A stretch of 43,115 bases of DNA, from positions 2,807 to 45,921 of the forward strand of contig JAAAIG010000232.1 in NCBI GenBank assembly GCA_015852425.1, given 5' to 3'. The DNA comes from Gryganskiella cystojenkinii. Taxonomy: Eukaryota > Mortierellomycota > Mortierellomycetes > Mortierellales > Mortierellaceae. The position numbers and the translations under genes are program-made. The notes beneath the pieces were generated by a model, which ran no database searches, was not told the DNA's origin, and saw only the letters and a list, made by a program, of their open reading frames with translations. Shown piece after piece: positions 1 to 13,300 of this stretch (positions are counted from its first letter, which is position 1; the number at the start of each line of letters is the position of its first letter).

Positions 1-152
1 GTTATGTTGTGACGGTGGCTTGTTGTCACATGTGACTGCCTTTTGACGTCTGCTGCGCGCGTGGGAGACTTCATTCTTTTCTCTGTGAGCATGGGCCACT
101 TTGAACTCATTTCCATCGACCTCCGAGAACTCATTAGAGACGACTATTGACC
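1..152 (+). promoter_or_regulatory. Upstream region of DPH1
   Basis: This holds the proximal upstream sequence of DPH1. A perfect 12-bp palindrome, GTCACATGTGAC, lies at 25-36 and a CRE-like TGACGTC at 44-50. Both are plausible factor sites, but their function is inferred from sequence shape only. Confidence 0.35.
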
Positions 153-1946
153 ATGGATACGGACCAACCAACATCCCAGGAGAATGCGCAAGTACCGGAG
201 TCTGCTCCCGCTGCACCAGAACTGACTGCCTCAGGAAAACCCAAGAAGCGCTTTGTGGGCAAGGCAAGAAAGCAACAGGCCGCTGCCGAAGGAGGAGACT
301 CGATTGAAGATTCCGCCGTTGCCATTAGAGATGGTAGGCAATGTTGAAGATGAGCAGAGAAAGGGATAAAGACACTTCCAAAGGACTCTCAAACTCTACT
401 ATAGAGCCATTAGTAGGACAGCATGGTGACCTTGACTCTGACCAATCTTCGGAATTCTTACATTTTGCTATTCAAACAGCCTCGAAAACGTCTGCTTCTA
501 GTCGATCGAGGATTGCCAACCAGGTCCCAGATGATATCCTGAACGATGCCAAACTCAACCTCGCCATTGAACAATTACCTGCCAACTACAGTTTTGAGAT
601 TCACAAGACCGTCTGGAGTGTACGCAAGGCAAACGCCAAGAAAGGTACGGACACTCCTGCTCTCGTATGCTTATGATGTTCTTTTCGACCAGGAGAAAGC
701 TTTTAACACTTCTCGTCTATTTGTCGATAATAGTCGCACTTCAGTTCCCCGAAGGATTGTTGATCTTTGCCTGCACCATCTCGGACATTCTGGAAAAGTT
801 TTGTGGAGTCGAAACCTTGGTGATGGGCGATGTCACTTATGGAGCATGCTGCATCGATGACTTTACCGCCGTCGCCCTCGGATGTGATTTTATGGTCCAT
901 TATGGTCACAGTTGTCTTGGTAAGGGAAAAAAAAACACCTGGACCTATTGTTTATGCTGGCATTTTCAAAAAGAGTGGACTTGAGCAGAGTGTTGACCCC
1001 TCCTTTTTTTCCCTTTATCTCTGGTCATTCAGTCCCTGTCGACATCACAACAATCAAGACACTGTATGTCTTTGTGGATATTGGTATCGACGTTCAACAC
1101 TTTATCGCCACAGTCCGAAAGAATTTCGAAAAGGGATCCAAGTTGGTCCTCGTAGGTGTCATTCAGTTTGTCCAGGCGATTCAATCTGCACGTCGGGAAC
1201 TCGAAATCGACTACATCCTCAACATTCCTCAGGCGAAACCTCTTTCTCCAGCCGAGATCCTCGGGTGTACTTCCCCACAACTCCCCAAGGATGAGGATGC
1301 TCTGATTTTCGTCGGTGATGGACGGTTCCATCTTGAATCCATCATGATCCATAACCCAGACTTGGCCGCATTCCGGTACGACCCCTACGACAAAAAATTC
1401 ACCAGAGAACGTTACGATCACGCGGATATGCACTCATTGCGTAAACATGCCATTGAGACGGCCAAGAAGGCCAAACGGTTCGGTTTGATCTTGGGAACTC
1501 TAGGAAGACAGGGCAGCACCTCGATTCTAGAACATATGGAGGTCAAGTTGAAGGAACGTGGGTGTGATTACACGATTATCCTGTTGTCCGAGATCTTTCC
1601 CGGAAAGTTGGCCATGTTCGAGGACATGGATGCGTTCATTCAGATTGCCTGTCCGAGATTGTCTATCGATTGGGGCTATGCGTTCACGAAACCGCTCCTG
1701 ACCCCCTATGAAGCCTCGGTCGTGTTCGAGTCTGTCCCCTGGCAAGAGGTGTATCCGATGGATTTCTATTCGAATGATTCGTTGGGTCCCTGGACGGTCA
1801 ACCATGGCAGGAACTTGAGAAGGAAGCAAGCCTCGGAGGAGGCGGCTGCAGCAAGGGCGTTGAAGGCCAAAGCCAAAGCAGGGGCTGCTGCTTCTATTTC
1901 CAGTGGTGTGAATGATGCTGTCGTTCCTGAGACAACAGCTGTTTAG
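153..1946 (+). CDS. DPH1: Diphthamide biosynthesis radical enzyme subunit Dph1
   Basis: Dph1 pairs with Dph2 in the [4Fe-4S] enzyme that moves the 3-amino-3-carboxypropyl group of S-adenosylmethionine to a histidine of elongation factor 2, the first step of diphthamide synthesis in the cytoplasm. Exons read 153-333, 405-644, 734-919 and 1033-1946, giving 506 residues. The ATG at 153 is the first in frame and sits in a good ACCATGG context. Family signatures are [54 protein letters not shown] and GPWTVNHG. The three cluster cysteines fall near residues 180, 281 and 409. Introns 2 and 3 are secure because both restore codons in conserved motifs. The first intron (334-404) is the only GT-AG choice I found that keeps the conserved RIANQVP block in frame. 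It leaves an unusual Ser-rich stretch, so the 61-100 region is tentative. Confidence 0.93.
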
Positions 1947-2281
1947 AGAAGACCATAGATAATAAATCACCCCCTTGTACAATATACCAGCCAAAGACAA
2001 ATAATAATTAGAGAGTGGAAGATGTGTATTGGACGTCAATAGAGGATTCAAGCAGAAGATGTGAGCGCACAAGAGAAAGAGGCGATGTTGCAACTTACAT
2101 AATATGAGCTGTACCCAACACTCGGGAGAAAAGAGACTTTAAAAAACGCGGGAATTTTCTCTTATTCGTGTCTTATGTCGAGAGCTCTTCAATCTGTAAA
2201 CCAATACTTTCTTGCGTCTCATTCAGTTCATTCATATTCCCTTCCCTCTACATTCCAAGCAAGAAACAAAGCGCAGACACA
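1947..2281. other. Intergenic: DPH1 3' UTR and helicase promoter
   Basis: An AATAAA signal follows the DPH1 stop. A TTTAAAAAA stretch near 2138 is a possible TATA-like element for the helicase gene. The reading frame of the helicase is open upstream of its ATG only from a GTG, so I do not extend it. No other gene is seen. Confidence 0.5.
1961..1966 (+). terminator. Poly(A) signal of DPH1
   Basis: AATAAA begins 15 nt after the DPH1 stop codon, in AT-rich sequence. It fits a fungal polyadenylation signal. Confidence 0.45.
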
Positions 2282-4683
<2,402 letters not shown>

Positions 4684-4720
4684 TATAACATATGTAGCAT
4701 AACAAAAACATAACATGTAA

Positions 4721-4739
4721 TAACATAACATAACATAAA
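4721..4739. repeat. TAACA microsatellite in helicase 3' UTR
   Basis: Three perfect TAACA units lie in a longer irregular ATAAC-rich tract (4681-4740) directly after the helicase stop codon. Confidence 0.7.
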
Positions 4740-4746
4740 TATATCC

Positions 4747-4752
4747 AATAAA
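4747..4752 (+). terminator. Poly(A) signal of the helicase gene
   Basis: AATAAA lies 64 nt after the stop at 4683, between two convergent genes whose coding ends are only 144 bp apart. Confidence 0.45.
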
Positions 4753-4827
4753 GACACATCCACTCGCTTGAAACTATTCGTCATTTTTCGCACACGTTTA
4801 CTGAGGATTCTATGACGGAAAGAATAA

Positions 4828-7745
4828 TCAAGCGGTAGGTTCTGTAAAGTTACTAGGGAAGAGTCCACGAATAGGTCCACGGATTTCACTCAAGAGATCG
4901 CCCTCCCACCAGCCATCCTCACGAGCATGCAAGACCGCTAGGACATCACCTTCCTTCAGACTCAGTTCCTCTGGTATTGTTGCCTCATAATCGTAAATAA
5001 CTCGTACTGTCGAGGATGAGGTTTAAAAGGACAAGAAATATTAGTCCAAAATAACCTCCCATTGATGTTAAGTGGATTAGTGAATATGGACGAGGCAAAA
5101 TATCACAGAGTTACTGACACATACCATAAAACAAAATTGGCTTTCCATCCGGAGTAGTCTGTCTCGACGGCTGTTGGGTCGTTGGAGCAGGCTGAGGAAA
5201 TGAGGTGGCAGTGGATTGACCATGGTAAGATTGTTGGAACTGTTGTTGCTGTTGCTGTTGCTGTTGCGCTGGTATTCCACTCTGACTTCTCCGGTGAACA
5301 TTAGGATCAATAGCTCCCTGTACTCCGCTGTTTCCAGCACCGCTTCCTGGATCGTTCTGTGGCATGGTTTGACTCCGGGTGTGCACAATTGTAGGACCAC
5401 CAGACATCCTTTGTTGTACCTGAGCCATGCCTCCAGGCATACTCTGTCCCCGGGTCGGTTGCTGTTGTTGGTGATATGAGCTACCAGGAATCGGACCAAT
5501 CTGTGGTACACCTTGCATCATCTGCTGTTGCGCCTGTGGTTGCCAATGTGGGAACCGATTTTCCTTGACGGTACCACTAACATCCAACGAGATGCCCAAA
5601 CTGTTCTCGACAGGTGGCTGACCAGGGGATCGATCCGTTGCAGGAGGTGGTCTTGGCTGTGTTGCTGCCGATACAGCTCCTCCTGCATTGTATGCTCCCG
5701 GTGTTGTCGTCCTTGCCGGATCCTCGGTTTGATTCAGCAATGCCTGCGTCTGAGGGTCGAGCTTAAAGACATTCCCTCCAATGTTCAATGCCAACTCGAC
5801 CCTCGCAGCCTCCTCGGCTGCGGCGGCCTCCCTGTCCGCGATAGAGTGAACAGACTGTCGGCGGGATGATGGGCCAGATCCTGGTGCTGAAATTGGTTGA
5901 TGGGGTCCCGAAACTGTTCGGGTTTTCATCTCCTGTTGGACGGCTTGGACACGTGCCAGGGCTGGACTATCCAATGGGTTCTCGGATCCACTGCTGGCGG
6001 CGGTCAAGTAGGCAGTGATATCGGGTGCATCATCTCCTGTGGCACAGGTCTCAACAAAGAAGGCCAGATTTTGGTTGACATCACATTCTTCCAGTGATGC
6101 GCGGATACGCTCACAGGACTAAACAAAGCGAAAGTTGATATGCAACACACAAGAAATTTAGTACTCCTATCCTTGGCATACACGAATATCATAAAAAATA
6201 AAGGAAAAAGAAGTCTCTGACCTCATCATCTGCGACACAGGTACTTGAGACAATATTGGCATAGTTCCAGAGAGTTGTTCGTACGTACTCGATACGCTGT
6301 TCCTCAAGCAGTTGAAATTTCTGGAATGACGTTTTGAGAATCGAGATATTAGCTTCCACCATGCAGCAATACAGTGCCTCTGTCAATCGTTTGGGTAAAC
6401 AACATACATCGCAAGCAGTTCGCCACTCCATGATCCATTTATCGTTAATTTCCGTCAGTTGTCGGATGCTGGCTTGATACTCAACGTCTAACATCGGCCG
6501 ACGTAAAAATAAATTCATTTTAGTTGGTAGGTCAACCACCAAAGCCAACGATTTGATTCGGCTGAACTAGATCTGCCTCTTTTACCTGCCGCTCTTGAAG
6601 CGAGCTCCGTCTTTTCCATCTTGATCGAGACCTTGTCCAACTCCTTTCCGACCAAATTCATCTTGGCCGCATTGAGCCCTTTGGTCCTGAGGCACTCTGC
6701 ATCGTACTTTTCCTTTGCCTAACACGAAACGGGCAAAGTATTGAAAGAACGTAATTCAGAGAAGGTCTCTCCATCGCATGACAACGTTGATCTTCTCCTG
6801 ATATAGAACGGTTTCCGCGCACGTACCTTGATTAGCTGCTGCAAGTACAGCTGTTTGTTTCGAAACGTCCTGTCGATTGCCACTTGGTGCTTGTTTTTGA
6901 AATATTAAAAAGAAAGACGCATAATATCGGTAAGAAATTAAACCATCATGGACGCAACTACAAACAACATCCGTGTCAAATGTCAACCGCTGCTCCTCTC
7001 AAAACGCACCAGCTTGCGTTTCTCTTTTTGAGCGTTATTGAACTCTGCGAGTGCGACTTCCAACTGATCTCGGATCTTGCTGGCCAACTCGATATGAGAT
7101 TTGCCAGTCGCTTCGACTTCGTATCGGACCACGTCCAGCGAATCGCGCAGAGAGCTGTTGAAATAGGGGTTCAAAACAACACAAAAGGTTATGGACGTAT
7201 GTCAGATAAGGGGTTATAAAAAGAGGTCAGCCAGCATGTTTCTGTGTTTCTTGTTTGAATGTGGTCCAGCAGGGAAGCAGCTTTTACCCGAGTTCATCCT
7301 TGCCCAGTGGTGACTTTGACAACTTCAGCAACTTTTTCCCGTACTCCTCCTCCAATGCTGCCCTGAGTGAGAGAAACAAGAAATAAGTTCAGCAAGGGAC
7401 CAATTGAAAATCATGGCAGGTGCCTAGGACGGGTTTTTTCATAGCGTATTGCACGTTCTCAAGACAAAGCAGCAGAGTGAGCACTTACCGTGCCTGGAAC
7501 ATGCCAAGAATCTCTTGACATGTCAACTTGGCATGACGCATGCGAGTTGTCAATGCAGAGTAACCTGCATCGTCCTTGCCCTGGACACATGGAATGTATT
7601 TCAGAAAAGAGAGAATGTCAGCGTTCCCTCTATTGAGTCTGTTTGGAGTTGGATGGTCGTGTGGCTAGTTTTCGCGGCCTACCCAAAAGTTCTCTGCAAA
7701 CCGAGGTGCAGGCACCTCGTCATCCTGAAGTCTTTCCGTGTTCAT
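4828..7745 (-). CDS. F-BAR and SH3 protein of the Cdc15/Imp2/Hof1 type
   Basis: This is a membrane-bending scaffold that, in known relatives, links the plasma membrane to the actomyosin ring and septum at cytokinesis. Nine exons join in frame: 7683-7745, 7489-7580, 7288-7362, 7010-7154, 6827-6889, 6586-6718, 6222-6487, 5125-6118 and 4828-5006. They give 669 residues. The F-BAR domain starts with FAENFWGKDDAGYSAL (about 16-31) and continues with RAALEEEYGKKLLKLSK, then GSLRDSLDVVRYEVEA, to about residue 300. A long Gln/Pro/Ser-rich linker follows, with a run of nine Gln. The C-terminal SH3 domain (about 612-669) has YDYEA, EGDVLAVL, DGWWEGDL and GLFPSNF. One SH3 points to Hof1/Cdc15/Imp2 rather than Bzz1, which has two. 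Coding begins at the ATG at 7745. The codons just upstream are also open, but the F-BAR domain needs nothing more. Confidence 0.92.
5241..5267 (-). repeat. Gln-coding CAA/CAG repeat in the F-BAR gene
   Basis: Alternating CAG and CAA codons encode a nine-residue glutamine run in the disordered linker. The mixed codons suggest a tract less prone to slippage than a pure CAG repeat. Confidence 0.75.
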
Positions 7746-8438
7746 CAAGGAAGTGAAAGAAGTGGTCGCGTGCCTTCCTCTGCCTATTCTATTTTTTTCG
7801 AGGTTGGGGATTCCGTTGGGAAGCTCTGGTATTTGTCCCAGGTGTTTGTTTATGGATCCTTGTGGGTTACTGGAGAAGGACTGTTTTGATTTCAAAGAGA
7901 AAAGGAAAGAGGAGCAAATATATACATATAGGTGCTGTTAAAAGAAAAGGGGGGAGGGGCAAGGCTGAAAAATCAAAGACATAACAATAGACTACGTGCT
8001 GCTGCATGATCCCTCCTTCATTTACACGCAGTCGATTCTACACCTGACCAAGGAACGGGAGAATAGATTTTCGCCTTACAGCTGCAACGAAGAGGCTGAG
8101 GTTTGGCTTCCCTTTTTATTTTTGCTCAAGGATGTATTGATGTATTCTTGTTCTCTCAGAGGATTGATCTTGCGCCTTTACCACACTCACTCGCTCAGCT
8201 TTGGAATAGCTAGAAGACGAGAAGGACTGCAAAAGTTTCCCATCGTCAAATCGCCCTTTGCTCAGAGAGTAAGGAGAAAAGTCACGTGAAAACGAGACAA
8301 AGGGTCACATTAAGCTTCGACGCGGTGAATGATGCTCACATCCGCCCCTCTCTCGCTCTCACTGTCCAGCGTTCCTCGTCTACACTATTCGCCTTCCCGA
8401 CAATCAAGGACAATCAATAACAAGAAACAACAACAATC
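7746..8438. promoter_or_regulatory. Divergent promoter between the F-BAR and YIPF genes
   Basis: The 693-bp region separates two divergently transcribed genes and holds no coding frame I trust. GTCACGTG at 8281-8288, a bHLH-type E-box as bound by Cbf1/Pho4/USF proteins, sits about 150 bp before the YIPF start codon. Pyrimidine-rich sequence follows up to the ATG, as is common in fungal leaders. Confidence 0.5.
8281..8288. promoter_or_regulatory. E-box GTCACGTG
   Basis: This is an exact CACGTG core with the preferred GT flank, 150 bp upstream of the YIPF start. Binding is not shown by sequence alone. Confidence 0.4.
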
Positions 8439-10135
8439 ATGGCTAGCAAGGCAGCTTATAGTGCCGTCGAGATTGACGATGACGAGGTGAGCATCAATGC
8501 AAAAAAAATAAAATCGGGAATCAATGAACAGAACGACCTGAAATTGAAGGGAACCAAAGATAGATGGACCTTGGCGTCCGTTTGTCAGGATGATGGCCTG
8601 CGACGAAGGCAGCAACAACCATATCGAATACTAGAACCATCCCTCCTGGACGGGGTCTCATTCGAAATCCTCGCCCGAGCCGTCCTTGATGCTTTGGCTC
8701 CAAGGAATGGATGCTCTTGTGCGCTCAGGGAGAGAAAGGAGGCACTTGGATGATCAATTGCCAAGAGAATTTTGCTGCTAGGAACTAACAAGACGACTCT
8801 CTTTGTTTCTTCGAAAAAAAACCATATAGCTTCAATTCCAGAGTACGTTCATTATGATAGATACTTATCGAACGGAAGACAGGCCTGTAAAACGGGCGTT
8901 AGAAACCGGCGACGACTTAGAAGCAGGCTTGACTTCGCACAGGAAATCAGAGACGGCCAAGACTTCTTTCACCTTCCAGGGACGATGATCAGGCATGACC
9001 AAGGACATTAATAACTGGAATCACTCGGCAAGGGCGACGACAAGCACGATCTGCTCGGCCATTTTTATCTTGGCCTTGGGTACTTGAAAGTGAGGCGTCA
9101 AGTAGACGTTTTATGACAAGGAACATTATTTTCTCAACAGTTTCTTCGTTGCTGCTTTACAATTGATTATCGATAGGTTTCGAAACATCTTCCAACTCAC
9201 CGTCCACCAGTGGAAACATTTCTTCATCCAACAGCACCCCACAACCACGACCTGCAGGTATGACACGGATGGAGGGGAAGGAATATACAGCATATGTTGA
9301 GGAATAATAATGAAAAGGTTCTATGTCGCTGACCATTGCTCTTCTTGCAACATTAGGCTTTGGTAACGCAGGAACGTTTGACCCTCACAGAACCATCCAG
9401 GACCAGACCGTGGCGAAACCCATCTGGTCGGTGGAATACTATGCCAAATTCTTTGATGTCGATACGGCTCAGGTGATGGAGAGGTGTTTGGCCAGTGTCA
9501 TTCCCAAGGAGAACTTTTTGGAGTTGATGAGTGGCAGTCCAGACCTCTATGGTAAGTATCCTTTTTTATAAACTGATACACAGGCGCAACCTATCCCCAA
9601 GTTTGGATAAAAGTTGATCCCACAAGGAGTATATCTTGACTAATTTTTTTATTTATTTTTTATTTTAGGTCCCTTCTGGATCTCGACCACCGTGGTCTTT
9701 GTGCTCTTTGTCATGTCCTCGATCATCGACTCTATCAACGCTTACTTGAAGAACGAGCCCTATGCATACGATATCGGCCATTTGACATTCGCGTTTGCTG
9801 CCATTTATACCTACGCGTTCCTGGTCCCGGCCGCGATCTGGGGTGCGACCAAGTATTATGGCTGTCAACCAGATCTTTTGGAGATGTTGGCCCTGTACGG
9901 ATACGGATTGACTATCTGGGTCCCCGTCGCGTTCCTGTCTGTCCTGCCCTGGAACCTTTTGAGATGGGCACTGGTTTTGGCTGGAGGCGGTGCCTCGGGT
10001 CTGTTCCTCGTCCGGAATATGTACCCAGTCTTGTCCCGTGCAGAGGCCCAGACGAGCAAGATTATCTTGGTGCTCGTCGTGGCGTTGCATGTCGTTTTGA
10101 CCGTGATCCTCAAAGCAAAGTTCTTTAGTTCATAA
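8439..10135 (+). CDS. YIPF1/YIPF2-type Yip1-domain Golgi membrane protein
   Basis: This is a polytopic membrane protein of the Yip1 family, which acts with Rab/Ypt GTPases in ER-Golgi and Golgi traffic. Five exons (8439-8486, 8830-8842, 9177-9257, 9357-9551 and 9669-10135) give 267 residues. The N-terminus MASKAAYSAVEIDDDE joins through a 13-nt exon to LQFQS, then FETSSNSPSTSG. The family cores are WSVEYYAKFFDVDT, PDLYGPFWI and LALYGYGLTIWVP. Five hydrophobic segments follow residue 120, as expected for this family. Every junction phase matches. The second exon is tiny but restores the LQF motif typical of YIPF1-like N-termini, with splice sites TATAG and GTACGT. The gene converges on the giant F-box gene, with 187 bp between stop codons. 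Intron 2 (8843-9176) is unusually long for this locus. Confidence 0.9.
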
Positions 10136-10322
10136 TTTGCTGGATTTTCTGACAAGAAGATTTTAAACATAATGAACAAATTGAGTACTTTTTTGTCTTT
10201 TTTTTTAGGTTTTGTCTTGTTGCAGTGTGCTATGTACGTTATTTACAGATTTTTTTCTTGCTTCTTTTGTGTTTGAGGAAGAAACCTTTCAGCAGTGACC
10301 TCATGGAAATTCCCCCACAGGA

Positions 10323-13300
10323 TCATGCGGCTACCTCAATGGCGGAGGGCGACGTATCGACTTCGGTCGTAGGAGAGGTGTCCATGCTCTGGATGGACTC
10401 TACATTGTCCTGCGACTCTGGTGGTTCTTGGACCATAAGCATCGTAATATCGGAATCTGTCGAGAACTGTTGCTCAGACTCTGGCGCCGCTGACTCTGAC
10501 TCTAACTCTGACTCTGACTCTGGTACTGGTACTGTTACTGGTAGTGCTGCAGCTGTCGACGATGACTCAGATGCAGTAACCGCATTGATTTCAGTTGTAG
10601 CCGCTGTAGAGGTTGTCGCCGTTGAGAGGTCATAATCAGCGACAAGGGTCGGAAGCTCAGTGGCTATGGGACGAAGTGTGAGAAACGGACCACGTTCCAT
10701 CTCCAAGCGAGTCATCATCATATCGTGCTCATTCTCGGCCCAAACTCGACTCCTGCCTCTCGGGATCCATGCCTCCTCTTCCTCCTCCATTTCCTCCGCC
10801 TCATCTTCTTCGTTCTCGCCTTGATCCTTGGAATATTCTCTGCCAGTCTCCATCGGAGCACTGACTTGCTTCTTTGACGCAGAAGGTGGTCGAGGAGCCA
10901 TTGAGGATGGATGAAGTTGAGCCTGTTGCCGAGCTCGGATCAAAGTCCTGAGATGCGACATGGTCGTGACCGAGAGCTGAGAGCAGCATTCGATATGGAC
11001 TTGCTCCAAACGGGCAGACCTTGTCCACATCAACAGGGACTCATCAAAGGGCTCATCGTCCTCTTCCACTTCCCCTCGGACCTCCCCATCTTCCTCGACT
11101 TGGGTTCCACGCTCATCATCATCCTCCTCGCCATCCTCGATCTCTTCAATCAGACCGCCTGTAGGGACCTCTGGAAGGAACAGATCGTCGTCATCGAGTT
11201 CTTGTAGGATACTAGTCGTCATTAGGCCGAAGACTCCTTGAACCTCTTCACTCCAAACCTGAGGAGGCTCTGATTCTATAATCATATCCGCATGGGAGTA
11301 TACCTCTGGAATTGGACCGGAACTAGTAGTTAGCAAGGCAGGATCTGCGACTGGGATAGTGGTAGGTTGCGATGATGACGATGATGATGAGGATACACTG
11401 TCCGTCAATGTCGTTTTTGAAGTGGTCGCGTGCGCACAAAGAGGAGTCACGAATGCACTTGGACCATTCGCCTTGGATGCATCAAAGATCGCCTGTGCCG
11501 GCGTCAACAGGTTGTCACTACAGTTGTCGACGGCTAAAGAACTGGGTGAAGAGACAGTCGCGATGGTCAACACCTCATCTCCATTGTGGACAGTTCCAGT
11601 AGTGACAGACTGTTTCGACGGAATCGGCAATGAAGGCAACAGTGGGTTGCATTGAATCGGTTCTTGGAGGGTCGCTTCTGCAGTTGTAGTTGAGAACATC
11701 GCCTGACCATTACTACTGCTGCTGATCACCGACGTTGGCGCAGAACTTGGAGCGAAGTTGGGAGCAAACTTGGAAGAGCTTGCAGAGGATGAGGATGAGC
11801 ATGAGGCGGAAGAAGAGGTCGAACCGAACGAGGACGAATAGTGCATGGTTGGAGACGAGAAATACGAATCTGGGACAAAGAGTGGCTCTCGCTCGATATA
11901 GACTCCTTTACCCTTGACATCCCGGTTATGACTCCGTGGGTAGCTGAGATCATCGTTTTTATCTGCAAGGGCCATGTCCTCTGCCATCTCAACATCAGTA
12001 ATACCGTCGTTGTTGTCGTTTTCATCAAAGTCGGTCTTTTCCTTCTCCTCTCGCTCGTCATTTCCCGCCCCCTCCTCATCATCATCATCCTCAACATTTT
12101 GGTAATATTCTTTGAAATGCTCAGTCTTGATCGTGGTCGGGACAGGGACTACGGCCTTGCTGGAACTCTTGCGGCGGTACCGTTCGAGATCCAGGGACAT
12201 GTCGAGATCCATTCCTGTGACCTCATCCACGCTCATGGATAAATCCATATCGATCGCCTCATCTAGATCCAAATTCATGATCGTCCGAAGGTCCATGGCG
12301 TTCGAGAGATGGTGAACCAGACCGATCTGGGATTGTTTCTTGTTCGCAGTGATCGAAGATGAGTAAGAAGATGGCTCATATAATGTGTCTCTCTCAGGGA
12401 ATAACGCCATTTCGATCGCGGCATCTTCCTCTTCCTCGCCATCGTCGTCTTTGGCTCGTCCCCTCTTCTTCATGGAATCGGCTCGCTCGTCCTCGTCCAT
12501 GAGCGTGGTCGAGACGGTCTGGGCAACTGAAGTAGTGGTGGAAATGGCGGTAGCGGCGGCGACAGCAGCGGTGTCCGACGCAACAGGCACATCGGCTTCG
12601 ACCTGCATTTCCCAATCGAGTTCATCTTCCCAACTAATCTCCGCTTCTTCTTCCGCAAACACATCTTCCTCGTCGTCCTCCACAATCTCTTCTACGATAG
12701 GTGCAGAGACCGTCGCAATGGGCATCGTATTGGTCTGTAGCAGTGAGACAAGCAGGGTATTCGCAGAAGTCGGTGTCGAGGAAGAAGTGGAGGACTTCTT
12801 GGAAGTCGGGCTCTGCGTCGCCTTCTTGATCTCACCCAAGCACCTGGCAATGATCTTGGCGGTACTCTCACCGACGTTTGTGTAACTGATATTGAGATAC
12901 CGGAGCATTCGACATTGCCTCAAGACCTTTTCGATGGCGCTCGCAGAAAACTGCCAATGGTTTACATCCAACATCTCGAGATGACTACAATTCTGAGCAA
13001 TCTGCTCCAAGATATCGATTGCAAGGTCGCCATGGACATCGTGACAGCCGAGCGTCAGGACCTTCAAGTTTCGACTACAGGGACCACTGAGCATCATGCT
13101 CACATCCTTGGCCTCGGATTCGAGAATATCGAGACGGAAACAATCGAGACCAACACCAAATTCTCCGATCGCTTGACAGGTCGCTTCGTTCAACATGTCC
13201 TCCATCCCAAGGAGGACCAAGGCTTTAAGAACACCTCGAGCCGCCTCGGGTGTCGCAGTGTTCTTGAGGATCTGACGCAAAGCCTCAGTCTCGATATCCG

